Part shown: in pieces, positions 32,371 through 43,392 of the stretch | Position numbering within the stretch: the first letter of the stretch is position 1 | Layout of the letters: each line of letters begins with the position of its first letter | Source: Euclidia mi | Lineage: Eukaryota; Arthropoda; Insecta; Lepidoptera; Erebidae | NCBI GenBank assembly: GCA_944739405.2 | Contig: OX123188.2 | Location: 66,421,251-66,485,250, forward strand | Direction: 5' to 3' | DNA: 64,000 nucleotides | Position numbers and translations under genes: made by a program | Notes under the pieces: generated by a model | The model's database searches: none | Told to the model about the DNA's origin: nothing | The model's input: only the letters and a program-made list of their open reading frames with translations

Positions 32371-32889
32371 ATTATGCTCATATATATTTATTTTATATGT
32401 TGGGTCACTGACATTTTCCTCAATTTGCAGCCAGTTTTAGTGATTTTCAAGTTTCAAGGATGTTTTCAAGCTTCGCAGCTTCAGTTAGCCTCGCTTTAAT
32501 TCAGAACTCTTCACTCGCTAGCACTGGCCGCGTAATAGAACTAGCTTTCAAGATCTACGTACACATAATGAACATACTATTATATATATATATGTATTCT
32601 TAAACATGCAACGCGAGTGTTAAAAAGTTTCTATACTATTAAAAATCTGATATTTATTTCATTATAGTTAGGTAGAGACAAGCATATCAAATATGAATTT
32701 TCTTTAGATGTGTCAGTGCACACTCTGCGAATAGTCAATCTCCATTCCAATAATGTGAGCATTAAAAATAAATCATTTGGCAAAACTCTAGATAGATCCG
32801 TTTCTAAAAGTCGAAACCTTGCTTGCCTTGCAGTAATGATAATTTTATAAAACGTTTATCGTTATATATTTCTTAGGTATATTTCTTTA

Positions 32890-33050
32890 CTTTATGGATA
32901 ACTAGACGTCGCCAGTGGCTTTGCCCGCGTCAATTACCCATATAAACCTTTCTCTTGAATCATTCTATTAAAAAAACCGCATTAAAATCCGTTGCGTAGT
33001 TTTTAACATTTAAGCATACATAGGGACAGACAGACAGAAGACAGATTTTG
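32890..33050 (+). repeat. Dispersed repeat, RTE/SINE-like 3' end
   Basis: Carries CGCCAGTGGCTTTGCCCGCG and, 100 bp later, CATAGGGACAGACAGACAG, a layout I recognise from short repeats common in Lepidoptera that end RTE-type LINEs or derived SINEs. No coding portion is included. Confidence 0.5.
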
Positions 33051-33393
33051 TTTTATAATAATAATAATAAATCATTTTATTTCACGTGGCATAGACGCAT
33101 AGATAAATACCTTACAGTCTAACATACATACAGTGGTTGTTAGTATAAATATACTTATAAACTATGTTAGTATTGCTTCACTTGCACGTTGTTGTTGTGC
33201 GTTCGTGTGGCACTTGTCCGCGGAAGCGACGGAACACCACGCTCTTCGGCCAAAAGTCCTCCTTCATAATAGCATGAAGATAGCACGTCGGGACCCGAAC
33301 CACAAACGCCTTAAAGTTGACGTTGCGTCGCGACTCCAACAGCTGCACCTCGGCATGTACCTACTTGGACTTTTGGCGTACGTACTCCGCGAT

Positions 33394-34694
33394 ACTTGAT
33401 GGCACGGGCTGTTTCCGCAACTCCACGTCTTGGCGTGTATTTTGCGTGCGGGTGGGAATGGTGTCGTCATTCGAGCCACCCCAGCTCTTCGAGGAAGGCC
33501 AGCAGACTCTTGATGTGGCCCACGGCCTCCCTCAGGGTGCTGTATCTGGACAGGTACTGCTGCCTGTACTGTGCGACCTCAGGGCAGTCGAGGAGCAAGT
33601 GGGCTGCCGTCTCGTCTGCTACCATACAGGCCCTGCACAGCGGGCTGTCGGTGATACCTATAGTAAATAGGTGTTTATTAAGGAATCCGTGTCCTGTGTA
33701 GGTGGCCGTGACTGTCCGCAGTTGTTGTTTGGACAGCCGGAGGATTTGTTTAGCTATCTTACCGTCTACTGCGGGAAGAGCCTCCTTTGCCTGCCTACAT
33801 GTTTCAATACCAATCCAGGACTGGTTGTGTTGGGTCCTGGTCCTATTTCTTACCAGGTTGCGATAAAATCCAGAAGGGAGGGGAATAATGGGCTCGGGTC
33901 CCACCACCTCTAAAGTGGCCCCTCTTCTGGCAAGTACGTCGGCTGCGTCAATCCCTCTAGAGCCACTGTGGCCCTTGATCCATTGCAGTGTTAATTTGTT
34001 TTGTTTACCTACCTCTGTTAGTTTCTGGTGGCATTCAAGCGTGAGCGCCGAGGTGATAGTATGGCTTTTGAGGGCTGAGAGGACTGCCTTACTATCTGAG
34101 AGGATCCTAATGGATCGTTCCCTTACCTCACGTGCCATGATTGCTGTGGCAGCTAGGATTATGCCAAAACATTCGGCCTGGTAGACCGTGTTGTAGGCTC
34201 CCAGCGGTGCTGCGATGTTGATATTTAGGTCCTCGGAGAATACTCCTGAACCCGTACCTGTATCCGTCTTAGACCCATCTGTGAAGATGGAGAGCTCGTT
34301 GTGATTAACCGCTCCTTCGTGTAGATCCTCGTACAGTTGGATTTTGTATTTCTTGTCGAACACAAATTGTTTCGCTATTTGGTCGCCAATGGCTTGTGTG
34401 AGAGGAACTTCTTTAAAGAGTGTATTTAAGTTGCTAGTGTGCGGTGTGTTGGTGTCTTTCCAGAGCTTCAGAGCTCTTAGCCGGACCGCCGACATCGTTG
34501 CTTCTTGTTGTATAAACAGGTGCAATGGGGGCAGGTCCAGCAACACTTCGAGTGCCGCTGTAGGTGTAGTTTTCATGCAGCCCGTGGCCGCTAGGCATGC
34601 AAGTCTTTGTAGCTTTTGAAGCTTGTTGGCGGCCGTTATTAGGTTGGTCCGAGGCCACCACACTACTGCGCCGTAGCTTATCATCGGACGTATT
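33394..34694 (-). mobile_element. 5'-truncated RNase H-bearing LINE inserted in the ORF1-only element
   Basis: Flanked by an identical 17-bp direct repeat CGTACGTACTCCGCGAT (33377-33393; 34695-34711), as expected for a target duplication. It begins within the RT C-terminal domain (IRPMISYGAVVWWP, LQRLACLAATGCMKTTPTAA, LDLPPLHLFI) and contains a full RNase H domain. The 3' UTR is short with no poly(A). Sequence style fits the I/R1/Loner-type group of APE LINEs with RNase H. Confidence 0.75.
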
Positions 34695-35041
34695 CGTACG
34701 TACTCCGCGATGTCGTCCGCCTTAGTGGTGTAGTGCAGGCGAGAGACATAGACGGGTGTGTTCGGTGCGGCAGCGCGTAGATTTGCACTAGACTGCATAC
34801 GAGCCGTACCGCAGCATTTATTGTTGGTTTTCTGACGACGCATCCTTCTCTGCACCGTCATAAAACCATCATCTGCGTCCTCGTCGCGGTTCTTTGCCGT
34901 CTTTGTCCCGTCACGTCTGCGGGACACCATCTGGTCGCATTTGTTTAGCGACCTGTACAGAAGCAGCTTGGCAGCCGCTATGTCCTCCTCACTGAAGTTG
35001 CTGAAACAGATCTGGATTGCCGATACAAGTTTGTCACTCAT
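33467..35041 (-). CDS. Chimeric 524-codon ORF: LINE ORF1 N-terminus fused to RT C-terminus and RNase H
   Basis: Residues 1 to about 116 are an ORF1 N-terminus (SEEDIAAAKLLLYRSL; VYVSRLHYTTKADDIAEYV). From about 117 the frame passes without a break into the inserted LINE: RT thumb region (SYGAVVWWPRTN), then RNase H at about 245-375 with catalytic-type positions in LSIFTDGSKTD, YQAECFGI, ILSDSKAV and SGSRGIDAADVLARRG. The end has a Cys/His finger, CRACMVADETAAHLLLDCPE. No internal stop exists. RT palm and endonuclease are absent. The join is at the 17-bp target duplication and is in frame by chance or selection. It may be a retrogene-like fusion, but expression is unknown. Confidence 0.75.
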   Translation of the reverse strand: MSDKLVSAIQICFSNFSEEDIAAAKLLLYRSLNKCDQMVSRRRDGTKTAKNRDEDADDGFMTVQRRMRRQKTNNKCCGTARMQSSANLRAAAPNTPVYVSRLHYTTKADDIAEYVRIRPMISYGAVVWWPRTNLITAANKLQKLQRLACLAATGCMKTTPTAALEVLLDLPPLHLFIQQEATMSAVRLRALKLWKDTNTPHTSNLNTLFKEVPLTQAIGDQIAKQFVFDKKYKIQLYEDLHEGAVNHNELSIFTDGSKTDTGTGSGVFSEDLNINIAAPLGAYNTVYQAECFGIILAATAIMAREVRERSIRILSDSKAVLSALKSHTITSALTLECHQKLTEVGKQNKLTLQWIKGHSGSRGIDAADVLARRGATLEVVGPEPIIPLPSGFYRNLVRNRTRTQHNQSWIGIETCRQAKEALPAVDGKIAKQILRLSKQQLRTVTATYTGHGFLNKHLFTIGITDSPLCRACMVADETAAHLLLDCPEVAQYRQQYLSRYSTLREAVGHIKSLLAFLEELGWLE

Positions 35042-35100
35042 GGTGATAAAAATTGCGAGCGTCGTCTTGCACCGCGCTAAACAATAAAATTAAATATATT

Positions 35101-37660
35101 TACGCGTTAAACGTCCGCCTTAGAGCGCGGTCGGCGAAGAATTGAAATTTATACTATTTAGTGATAACTTAGGTTATATAAGCTCTTAAATATCTTAAGA
35201 CACTGTTATTTTTATCCGCTTCTATAAATACTGATAAACATCACTAAACATAGCATTTGTTTTGACACATAAAAAAATATTACCCGTTCTTGTTCAGTGC
35301 TGCCGTGTTCAGATATTTTATAGCTAAATAAAGGACTTAATCCAGGTATGTCACCATAATACTGCATTATACAATATATAATATAAACATACTCAAGTAT
35401 TTTATGGTTCATGTCATAGCTATAGGTATGTTTGTATGCAAATATAAAATACCATAAATTTACCTTTTATTTTTAAAGAAAACGCGGTGAGCAAGTTTTG
35501 GTCGGACATAAGACTTTATAGTCGTTCATGACGTCATAATCGTCATCTCAGCCTTTTCTTCACCCTCCGCCTTCAGCCCTCCTTTTCCCCACGGCTTTTC
35601 ACTGAGACCGATCTTTTATCACGATCCCAATATACAAGATCATCATCCCAAAAAACATTTTTTTGATCCTAAAAACAATTTCAGTCTTCGCGTTGATGTT
35701 GTGTCTGTTATTTCAGCAATTCCAAAATTCATCGCAAAAAATACATCGGAGACAATAATAACAAAAAAGGAAGACTAGCTGATTAAAGCTAAGCACAATG
35801 CGAAAATACTAGCCCCGTCCTAAAACTTGATTTCATTTTGTTTTGTGCTAGTGTAATTTCAGCCGCATGCCTATTCTTATCAAAACTAAAAACTTTGCCG
35901 TTGATTTATCGTCGCTATTAAATATACTATATATTTTAGTCGAGGGATTTGTCGTCTAACCAATTTATATTTTAAATTGTGTATGGAAATTCAAACAGAG
36001 GGAGTTTCAGTGAACAACAATTGTAAACTAACGTTAAGCTATTCTCGCTCTACGTCGTTTATCTCGAGTGTTGCCAAAACACTTATTGTTTTGAAGACAG
36101 ATCAAGAGGGCAGGCTGAGATGTGTGGCACTTATGTCCTGCTGGCTACATGCCGGTATGACTTAGATAAGCAACGTTATTGTTTTGTATTGTGTAATCTC
36201 AATGTTCTTTTAAGCAAGCGAGAATAGCAGCGCAATAGCGAGGTTTTATACAACCCTTAGTTCCTGGACGAAACATTTAAAAACATTCCTTGTCGTATCT
36301 TTTAATATGACTTGTTTAAGGGATGCGAAAGTTTGTGAAGATTTTAATTACTTTCAGGCAAAATGTCTTAAACCAAGTCGGGAACGGTATCAATTCATTA
36401 ACATTCTGTTAGCACGGCGTGGTCCAGCGAAGAAACATAGATTAACATATTATGATTGCATGATCTATAAATATTAACATCAACAATGTGCTAAGGGTTT
36501 CTATATGCTTAAATAATTTTAATTATTTGCATTACAAAAATAAGTATTAACTTATTCTTGTCAAGATCTCTGTCTTGTCCTTCTTGTTGAAGAAAACATA
36601 TTTCTCGATGAATGCATACCACACTATGAAAGCTTCACTTCACAGCGTTACACAACGCAACAACTATGTTAATTTTGCAACACTTTGGTACGCTCCATAA
36701 CTCCATTCACTGTTTACCATTACGACAATATAATTTAATTATAGGGGTAACTTGATCACATGTCGTTATGTGCTCATAGATGCTTTTGCCCGAGCTATAA
36801 CCATGCTAGCCACGTAATACTGATCAAGGCTATTGACACGTGCTTCCTATACCTACTGTACTTCCCATTCAATAGAGCTCAATCATGAGTTATTTAACCT
36901 AAATATAAACATCAGGAATCTAAAATTCAAATAAATAATATTACTTAAATAGAAATCACTTAAGAGAATTACATTTCAAGTTAATATTCCTAATGCAAAA
37001 CTGTATTACTTAACAACGTGTACCTTTTAAACAGCGTAACAAAAACTGTCTGAGAAGTTTTACAAGAACGACTGCGTCCGACGTACTTAGTAAGCTTGAG
37101 CACTGACAAATATCTGCGGGACCAAGAAAGCCACCCAGTGCTAGAAGTTGCACTACGTGCTCCGAATGAAAGGCGAACCCACCCAGACTCATCTCAAATC
37201 ACTCCGTTTTCATACCAAGTGATTTATTCATACGCCAACCGTAGTAAAAAAGCTCTAAAATATAAAAGCCATTCATCCTTAGTATCCGCTACACAAAGTG
37301 CGTATATCCATCACAAGTTGATAACTTTTCAAATAGTACAAGTTGGGGACGTGATAATTTGGAAAAGAGGAAAACGTGACCAAGTTTTAATTTACATACA
37401 AATAAATTTGTACGCGAACAGATAGTACTGGAGTTACTGGCGGTTTCTTAGGTGATTTTTATTCAATTAACATTGAATTAAAAAAAAAGTGTGTCTATGT
37501 GACCGCGATTATTGGTAGAGGTGTTATAAACCCATTTACTTACACTATTTTGTTCAGTAGATAACAAAAGTCTTGCAGAATATTATAATATGATATATTA
37601 TGTTATTCTGCAATGTTACAGTTGTCTCTCTCGCTTGAAATCACATATCTCGACTGTGTA
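35101..37660. other. Gene-free AT-rich tract
   Basis: No gene or repeat recognised across 2.5 kb. Short frames near 35977-36165 and 37010-37425 have no family features. Confidence 0.5.
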
Positions 37661-37703
37661 TTACAAATGTATTATGTAATAGTAATAACTTATTACATAA
37701 TCC

Positions 37704-37755
37704 ATTTGTATTATGTAATAAGGTAATAAGTATTACCTTATTACATAATACAAAT
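37704..37755. repeat. Perfect 25-bp inverted repeat, 2-nt loop
   Basis: Arms 37704-37728 and 37731-37755 are exact inverses (core TTATGTAATAAGGTAATA). A second, weaker TTACATAAT palindrome lies just left at about 37670-37700. Confidence 0.92.
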
Positions 37756-37781
37756 TAAGTAAAACTTGTGCAAACTTATAT

Positions 37782-38582
37782 TGTTACGGACGGGGTAACG
37801 GGATTGGAAGGAAACACCGAGTAGCACTGATGACACTTTATTCGACTTCACACACGACGCGCCGTTTAATTTCGACGCGGACAGCACCAACACTAGCGTC
37901 TTTTGCACTGCACTTTTCACTGCACTTCACTGCACTTTACTTTCACTTCACTTTATTTTACTACTTCTTCTTTCTTCCTTTTATTTCTTCCTCTTCTTCT
38001 TCACTTTACCACTTTTCAACTTAAACTGGCGCTTAGCGCGTCTACACCGCCTTATATACCCCTAAGAATGTTCTAGATCTACTAATTTCGATTGTCTTTT
38101 CGTTATTCAATTGTTTTTCCATCTCCTGTCTCTTTTTAACCTTTCCATTCCTTCTTGAAGTTTCTAGAATTTTCTAATCTTTATTCGAAATATTTAAATT
38201 TGTGTTTCCATCTCCTGTCTCTTTTTAACCTTTCCATTCCTTCCTGAAGTTTCTAGAATTTTCTAATTTTTACTCGAAATATTTAAATAATCTTTTAAAT
38301 ATTTGCCAAATATTCATAAACATTTTCCAAATTTCATAAAAACCATAATCCACATAACAGTGATGACTGGGATTTGAACCCACGCCTTCAGAACGTGAAC
38401 GGAATGTGTTATCCGCACGGCCATCGCCTTGCTGTCAACGGATGCTGAATTTGGCGAACACTTGACAAAATGTATACGTCATCGAATAAAAAACTCATTT
38501 CCAAATAATAAAATTGTCTTCAAACCTCTTTGCTAATTATTGTGTTTCGTGACGACGGTTTGACATGACATCGGCCGTCACA
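37782..38582 (-). mobile_element. Solo LTR with 4-bp target duplication
   Basis: On the minus strand it starts TGTGACGG and ends CCGTAACA, near-inverse ends with TG...CA. It is flanked by ATAT (37778-37781; 38583-38586). A TATA box (TATATAAGG, minus strand) lies about 38050 and the GC-poor U5 ends in a GTAACGGGATTGG-type segment. Inside is an 86-bp tandem duplication (about 38119-38203 and 38207-38288). No internal retrotransposon sequence remains, so this is a recombination-derived solo LTR. Bases 38001-38582 recur at 45103-45684. Confidence 0.75.
38361..38428 (-). other. tRNA-like sequence within the solo LTR
   Basis: Minus strand has ATGGCCGTGCGGATAACAC (box A-like, about 38408-38424) and GTGGGTTCAAATCCCA (box B and T-arm-like, about 38368-38383). 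The T stem pairs 4 bp; acceptor pairing is poor. Repeated at about 45463-45530 in the duplicated copy. I would not call it a functional tRNA. Confidence 0.5.
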
Positions 38583-38727
38583 ATATTATATGACTAATGA
38601 ACCTTAAATGTAGATAGCGAGATTATAAATGATTATAAATCAAAACACGTATGCATGTGTCAGAATCAAGAAAGCTTCCTATACTGTAGAGACAGTTTTG
38701 ATAAATAAAAGAGACAACTATCAAATC

Positions 38728-39000
38728 ATACTTTCATTTATTCAGTTTGGCACAAGGATATATCTTTAGATTACGTCGTGATTCTACATTTACATTTACA
38801 GCCCAGTTCGCAAAGCAAAGACATAGAACCAAGAGAAAGAACGGGCAATAAAACTCTTGATCATTCTTTTCAATAACTATATATATAACAATAATTAACA
38901 AACAGTGGTACAGCCAATTTATATCAAATATCAATGTTGTGGGTAGTTTTATATTACTAGAAAGGTCTGTCTTACAACAGAACATAATAAGCATTATTTA
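38728..39000 (-). repeat. Interspersed repeat fragment (family also at 52.5-53.0 kb), also copied at 45830-46100
   Basis: Minus strand reads ATTGCCCGTTCTTTCTCTTG and ATGTAAATGTAGAATCACG, the same landmarks as the repeats at 52.53-52.60 and 52.85-52.93 kb. Non-coding despite an 86-codon open frame, which is conserved only because the block is a recent duplicate. Confidence 0.65.
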
Positions 39001-40290
39001 GCATCAATACAATTTACTAAATGTTTACCACAGGTATATACCTAATGAATCTCATTGATACGACTTGATCCACAGTATATTATTCTATCCTATATTACAA
39101 TCTATAATATCTCACAAACGATCAAACTACCCACAACACAACATCAATAAGATAATGATTACACTATCTTACATTGTTTCCTAGATGATGAAACAAAAGA
39201 ACAAGCAACACAGAATATTGGAACACAGTGGCAATTAAATAGTCAGAACCATATCGTACCTGAGCCGTCGTCGAAGGAGAATAGGACGAGCTAGCCGAGC
39301 CTGTCGACTTATATAGGTACACCTTATTTACACGTTTGACAGTTTAACTGTCAAACGTCATGTCAGTGTCATTTAGTTGCCACTATCCTCTTACATATTA
39401 TGTATAAATACCTGGATATCAGTAATTTCAGCCCAAAGCCTAGATATTATTACATATCTCTCACGGCCAGACTGACAATTACTTCGTCCTCGAAGTACAA
39501 TAAATTAAATAACACTTTACTAAACAATCGCCCGACTGGCACCCTGTATTATGTAACAATGAATTCTTACCATATTGATTAAAGCCATCTAAAAACTATA
39601 GTATCGTTACGTCCGCTACGGCTATACTGACTTACGTCGTCATCTAAGTAAGTTCAATTATAAGAATAGTATCACAACAGCAATCCATTTGTACGAAACA
39701 ATTACACAAAAATTAACTGGACTCATATTTACAGTAATTACGGTTTCATTTTGCAAGTCTAGAAATAAGTTCCGTGTCAACTGCTTTGATACCATTGTTA
39801 CAAATTGTATTTACTATTCTATGAAGGGATCATTAACATTCACAATATACATGTTACATAGAAGTACAGTTTAATTTTACAATATTACACCACTGCATTA
39901 TCCATCCACAAATTGACAAAAATAATATACTACGAAGCATAAAAATTTCAGTAAAGGTTTGAAGAATAAAAAATTAAAATAGGTAATTCTGCTTATGGCT
40001 GATAAATAAATGAAATAAAATAAATAATTTAAATTCACAACCGAGTTAAATAAATAAATTCGATTTCACTAATTTACAAGTATACAGGTACCAACTTGTA
40101 TGATAACAGTAGTGTAATACTAGGACAATACTTTCATTCTAATACACTCATTGCCATTGCCTTTCCTTTCACATTAAATTGACCGTTGTTACTTGTCTAT
40201 CTCCTTGATACTATCTAGCCCCACACCTGCTGCACATGAGTCCAGGCTAGAACAAGTCGAAAGACTTCAGCAGTTCGTAGGCAATATGAT

Positions 40291-40922
40291 CAATATCATC
40301 AACATCAAAATGATTATCAATATCATCAACATCAAAATGATTATCAATATCATCAACATCAAAATGATTATCAATATCATCAACATCAAAATGATTATCA
40401 ATATCATCAACATCAAAATGATTATCAATATCATCAACATCAAAATGATTATCAATATCATCAACATCAAAATGATTATCAATATCAACAACATCAAAAT
40501 CATTATCAAAATCATTATCAAAATCATTATCAAAATCATTATCAAAATCATTATCAAAATCATTATCAAAATCATTATCAAAATCATTATCAAAATCATT
40601 ATCAAAATCATTATCAAAATCATTATCAAAATCATTATCAAAATCATTATCAAAATCATTATCAAAATCATTATCAAAATCATTATCAAAATCATTATCA
40701 AAATCATTATCAAAATCATTATCAAAATCATTATCAAAATCATTATCAAAATCATTATCAAAATCATTATCAAAATCATTATCAAAATCATTATCAAAAT
40801 CATTATCAAAATCATTATCAAAATCATTATCAAAATCATTATCAAAATCATTATCAAAATCATTATCAAAATCATTATCAAAATCATTATCAAAATCATT
40901 ATCAAAATCATTATCAAAATCA
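40291..40922. repeat. Compound minisatellite: 27-bp units then a perfect 12-bp array
   Basis: Eight units of 27 bp (CAATATCATCAACATCAAAA plus TGATTAT) fill 40291-40506. The eighth carries ATCATTAT in place of ATGATTAT. From about 40495 the last 12 bp of that variant, CAAAATCATTAT, repeats about 35 times without visible error to 40922. Long open frames here (Ile/Lys or Ile/Leu/Met repeats) are by-products of the period being a multiple of three. Confidence 0.97.
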
Positions 40923-40999
40923 CATCAACATCATTGCCAGCATTATCATCAACTTCTTAACCATCGGTAAGTTAATCATCAATAATAATTCAATCATCG

Positions 41000-43374
41000 T
41001 AAACTATTTAATCATCAATGAATAAATCGATGTTATCACATTATTATAGATATTTACAGATACCTTCATATCATCAATGCTACCTACATTATCGATCCTT
41101 GTTTAGAATAAGTTTATATGTAATGCTGTGTATGGTTATCAGAACCTTAACCTATAGTAAGACCGCCCTTTTATTTTCTTTGTATATGTATTTTAATATT
41201 TAACTTAAATACTTTAGTAAGAAAACAAAAATAATGTTATCTGTAAAAGCTACTATGTCATCAAAGAATATCTAAACGTTATTAATCTATAAATCGTAGC
41301 TATCTATAAGTACAAAGTTCTTTATTATATTCCACAAAAATTAACCGTAGGAAAATCTATAAATGTAATACACTAAAATGTTATCAATTTAGAATAAAAA
41401 ATGCAGCAGACCCTATTAAAGCATGTTACTATAATACATCTTTTAACTATAATATATCAAATGCACCTAGGTATAATATATAGACTATCATAGTAAATTA
41501 CTAAACTGCTCCTCTCCTAAAAGTGTTCCATAATAATTGTTTCCTAATTGTAAGTCTACCACCCGTAAATGTTATACAGTATGGAATGCTATAAACTGAA
41601 TTGACCTGAATGTATTGCAGGTACAAACAGTACAAAAGTATAAATAAATAACTTGTAATCAAGAATGAACCAATTTAGTTAATAGTTTATTTATGTTACC
41701 AATAGTCAGTGAACTGCCTAAAGTTAAACTAGACGCCAATGCCAGTAAAAGTACTCTTGGTAAGAAACGGTATAATAAATAGTCATGTAGAAAGTCAAAC
41801 CAGACACTAGTTAAAATAAGTTAAAATTCGGACCAGTCTGTTAATATTTCAATATCTATAAGTCAAATATACATACCTAGATTTATTAATTTAGGTCGCA
41901 ACACTTAAAAACATCAATGTACTTATAAAAATACTTATATTAAGCAGAATATCTTATTTAATTTAATCAATTTCAGTTTAATTTATCAATTGTATCATGT
42001 GATTGTGGCTATTTTCATTCCATTTACACAATCAGAACACTGACGTCGTTTTCAATTCGTTTTTTTTTACGTATTTTACGTTAGGTATCTGGTTCATTCA
42101 GTTTCATTATAATTAAGATTTGACGATTCGTAAGAGGTTTGGTATAAAAATAGTAAGCTTACATGTAAGTAGGTATTGTTTAAAATAAATAAACAAAACC
42201 CTTCAAGCACCTAGAATGATTAAATACCATTTTAATCATTATTGCCATGGTCTCCTACAATTTAACCACACAAAGTACATGTACACATATATCTTTGCAT
42301 AAAAAATATCTCTAAATAGCTTATCTATCGCAGTGTTTATACCAGAGATACTAAATTGATAATATAGTTCATTACCGAGAGCTAATCCTAAGATTGATTA
42401 TTACTATAATTATGGTCTAAATAGGTTTACAGTTTAACACATGGCACTTCATAATAAAAATACATAATTTCAATGAATAAAAGCAGATAAAAATAAATAC
42501 CGTCTCATATTTTATTTATTTATTGAATTTATTTGTATTATTTCCGAGAATGGATAAGTGATGTAATTTGGAACTATTTTCAAATTAAATCATTTTAGTT
42601 GAATAGCTTATTTCAGATCCATTTAATTAGACAGATGTCTGCATTGATTACACATTTCATTTTAACTATTTTATCTGCTATTATCGTTATAAATAACCGG
42701 AAATTATCAACCAAAATAACACTACTTGAAAATATTGGATACACTGCCATCTAATTGTGCCAGACATAAGCAAAATTATATCACTTTCTTTAACAAGTCA
42801 ATTTAATCCTATGTAATATAAAAACATTCTTCAATTACTACTTTTTAATACAAATACCTTGAGCTATATATTTAGACGTAGCATATTATGACCCCTCAGG
42901 CCTCAGGAGGATGAGGTATGTTTAAAAAATAAAAGGAAATAGTTACTAAACGAAACTATCATTTTATCGATATGATCTAGCTAGACACAGACCCGCTTGA
43001 TATAAAATAGAATATTTCTGTACCTACACACGAAAGTTCGCTTTTAGTAATAGTTATACAAAACTCATAGGTTATCTTTACAACATGTCATTCAAATGTG
43101 GTGCCTCTGAGACAAATGGAAGCTATTTGGTTTTGTTCTTCCAATAGAAATCAAAGTGACAAAATCATAAGTATGTCTATTGCAAGTAAACTGGTGGAAA
43201 TTATCTGGGTACATGACAATTACTCACTACACAATTATAGGAAGTGCATTATTAATTGTAATTCTATACACAAAGTTTTGTGCCATAAACAATTATTAAC
43301 CAGTTAAAAATACGAGTAAGTATATTTCAAAGATATGTTGAAGATAAATATACAGTTTCGTATTCTTATCTCCA
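41000..43374. other. Gene-free AT-rich tract
   Basis: No gene, RNA or repeat recognised over 2.4 kb. Confidence 0.5.
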
Positions 43375-43392
43375 GGGCAACACATTCAAGAG

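Larger units (their letters stand above)
33056..35100 (-). mobile_element. ORF1-only retroelement carrying a LINE 3'-end insertion
   Basis: Outer element, minus strand: ATG at 35041, frame to about 34695, then after the insert the same kind of protein continues at 33393 (RQKSK, then ESRRNVNFKAFVVRVP and EDFWPKSVVFRRFRGQ) to a stop near 33179. A short 3' UTR, AATAAA (about 33075-33080 on the complement) and an (ATT)n tail at 33056-33072 follow. No endonuclease or RT frame follows ORF1, so this looks like a retroposed single-ORF element about 180 codons long that depends on another LINE. The 1.3-kb insert (33394-34694) is described separately. This ORF1 type resembles that of insect RNase H-bearing LINEs. 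Confidence 0.7.
38001..39464. repeat. 1,464-bp duplicated segment, copy 1
   Basis: Matches 45103-46566 base for base except a single difference that I noticed (GATTATAAATG near 38624 versus GATTTTAAATG near 45726). It contains the right part of the solo LTR (38001-38582), its flank, a minus-strand fragment of the repeat family that also occurs at 52.8-53.0 kb, and unrecognised sequence. This copy holds the intact LTR with its target duplication, so it is the likely source. Confidence 0.95.

Noticed and set aside
37010..37425. Overlapping frames of 60 and 109 codons
   Set aside because: No family motifs; both strands open in a short less AT-rich patch, typical of chance.
38734..38994. 86-codon frame found identically at 45836-46096
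   Set aside because: Identity comes from the recent block duplication; sequence is a non-coding repeat fragment with no protein family features.
40495..40922. Regular array that could be mistaken for a CRISPR
   Set aside because: Unit is 12 bp with no spacers; plain tandem repeat in a eukaryotic genome.
40193..40960. 255-codon plus and 218-codon minus open frames of Ile/Lys/Met/Leu repeats
   Set aside because: They are the translation of a 27-bp and 12-bp minisatellite; periods divisible by three keep several frames open.
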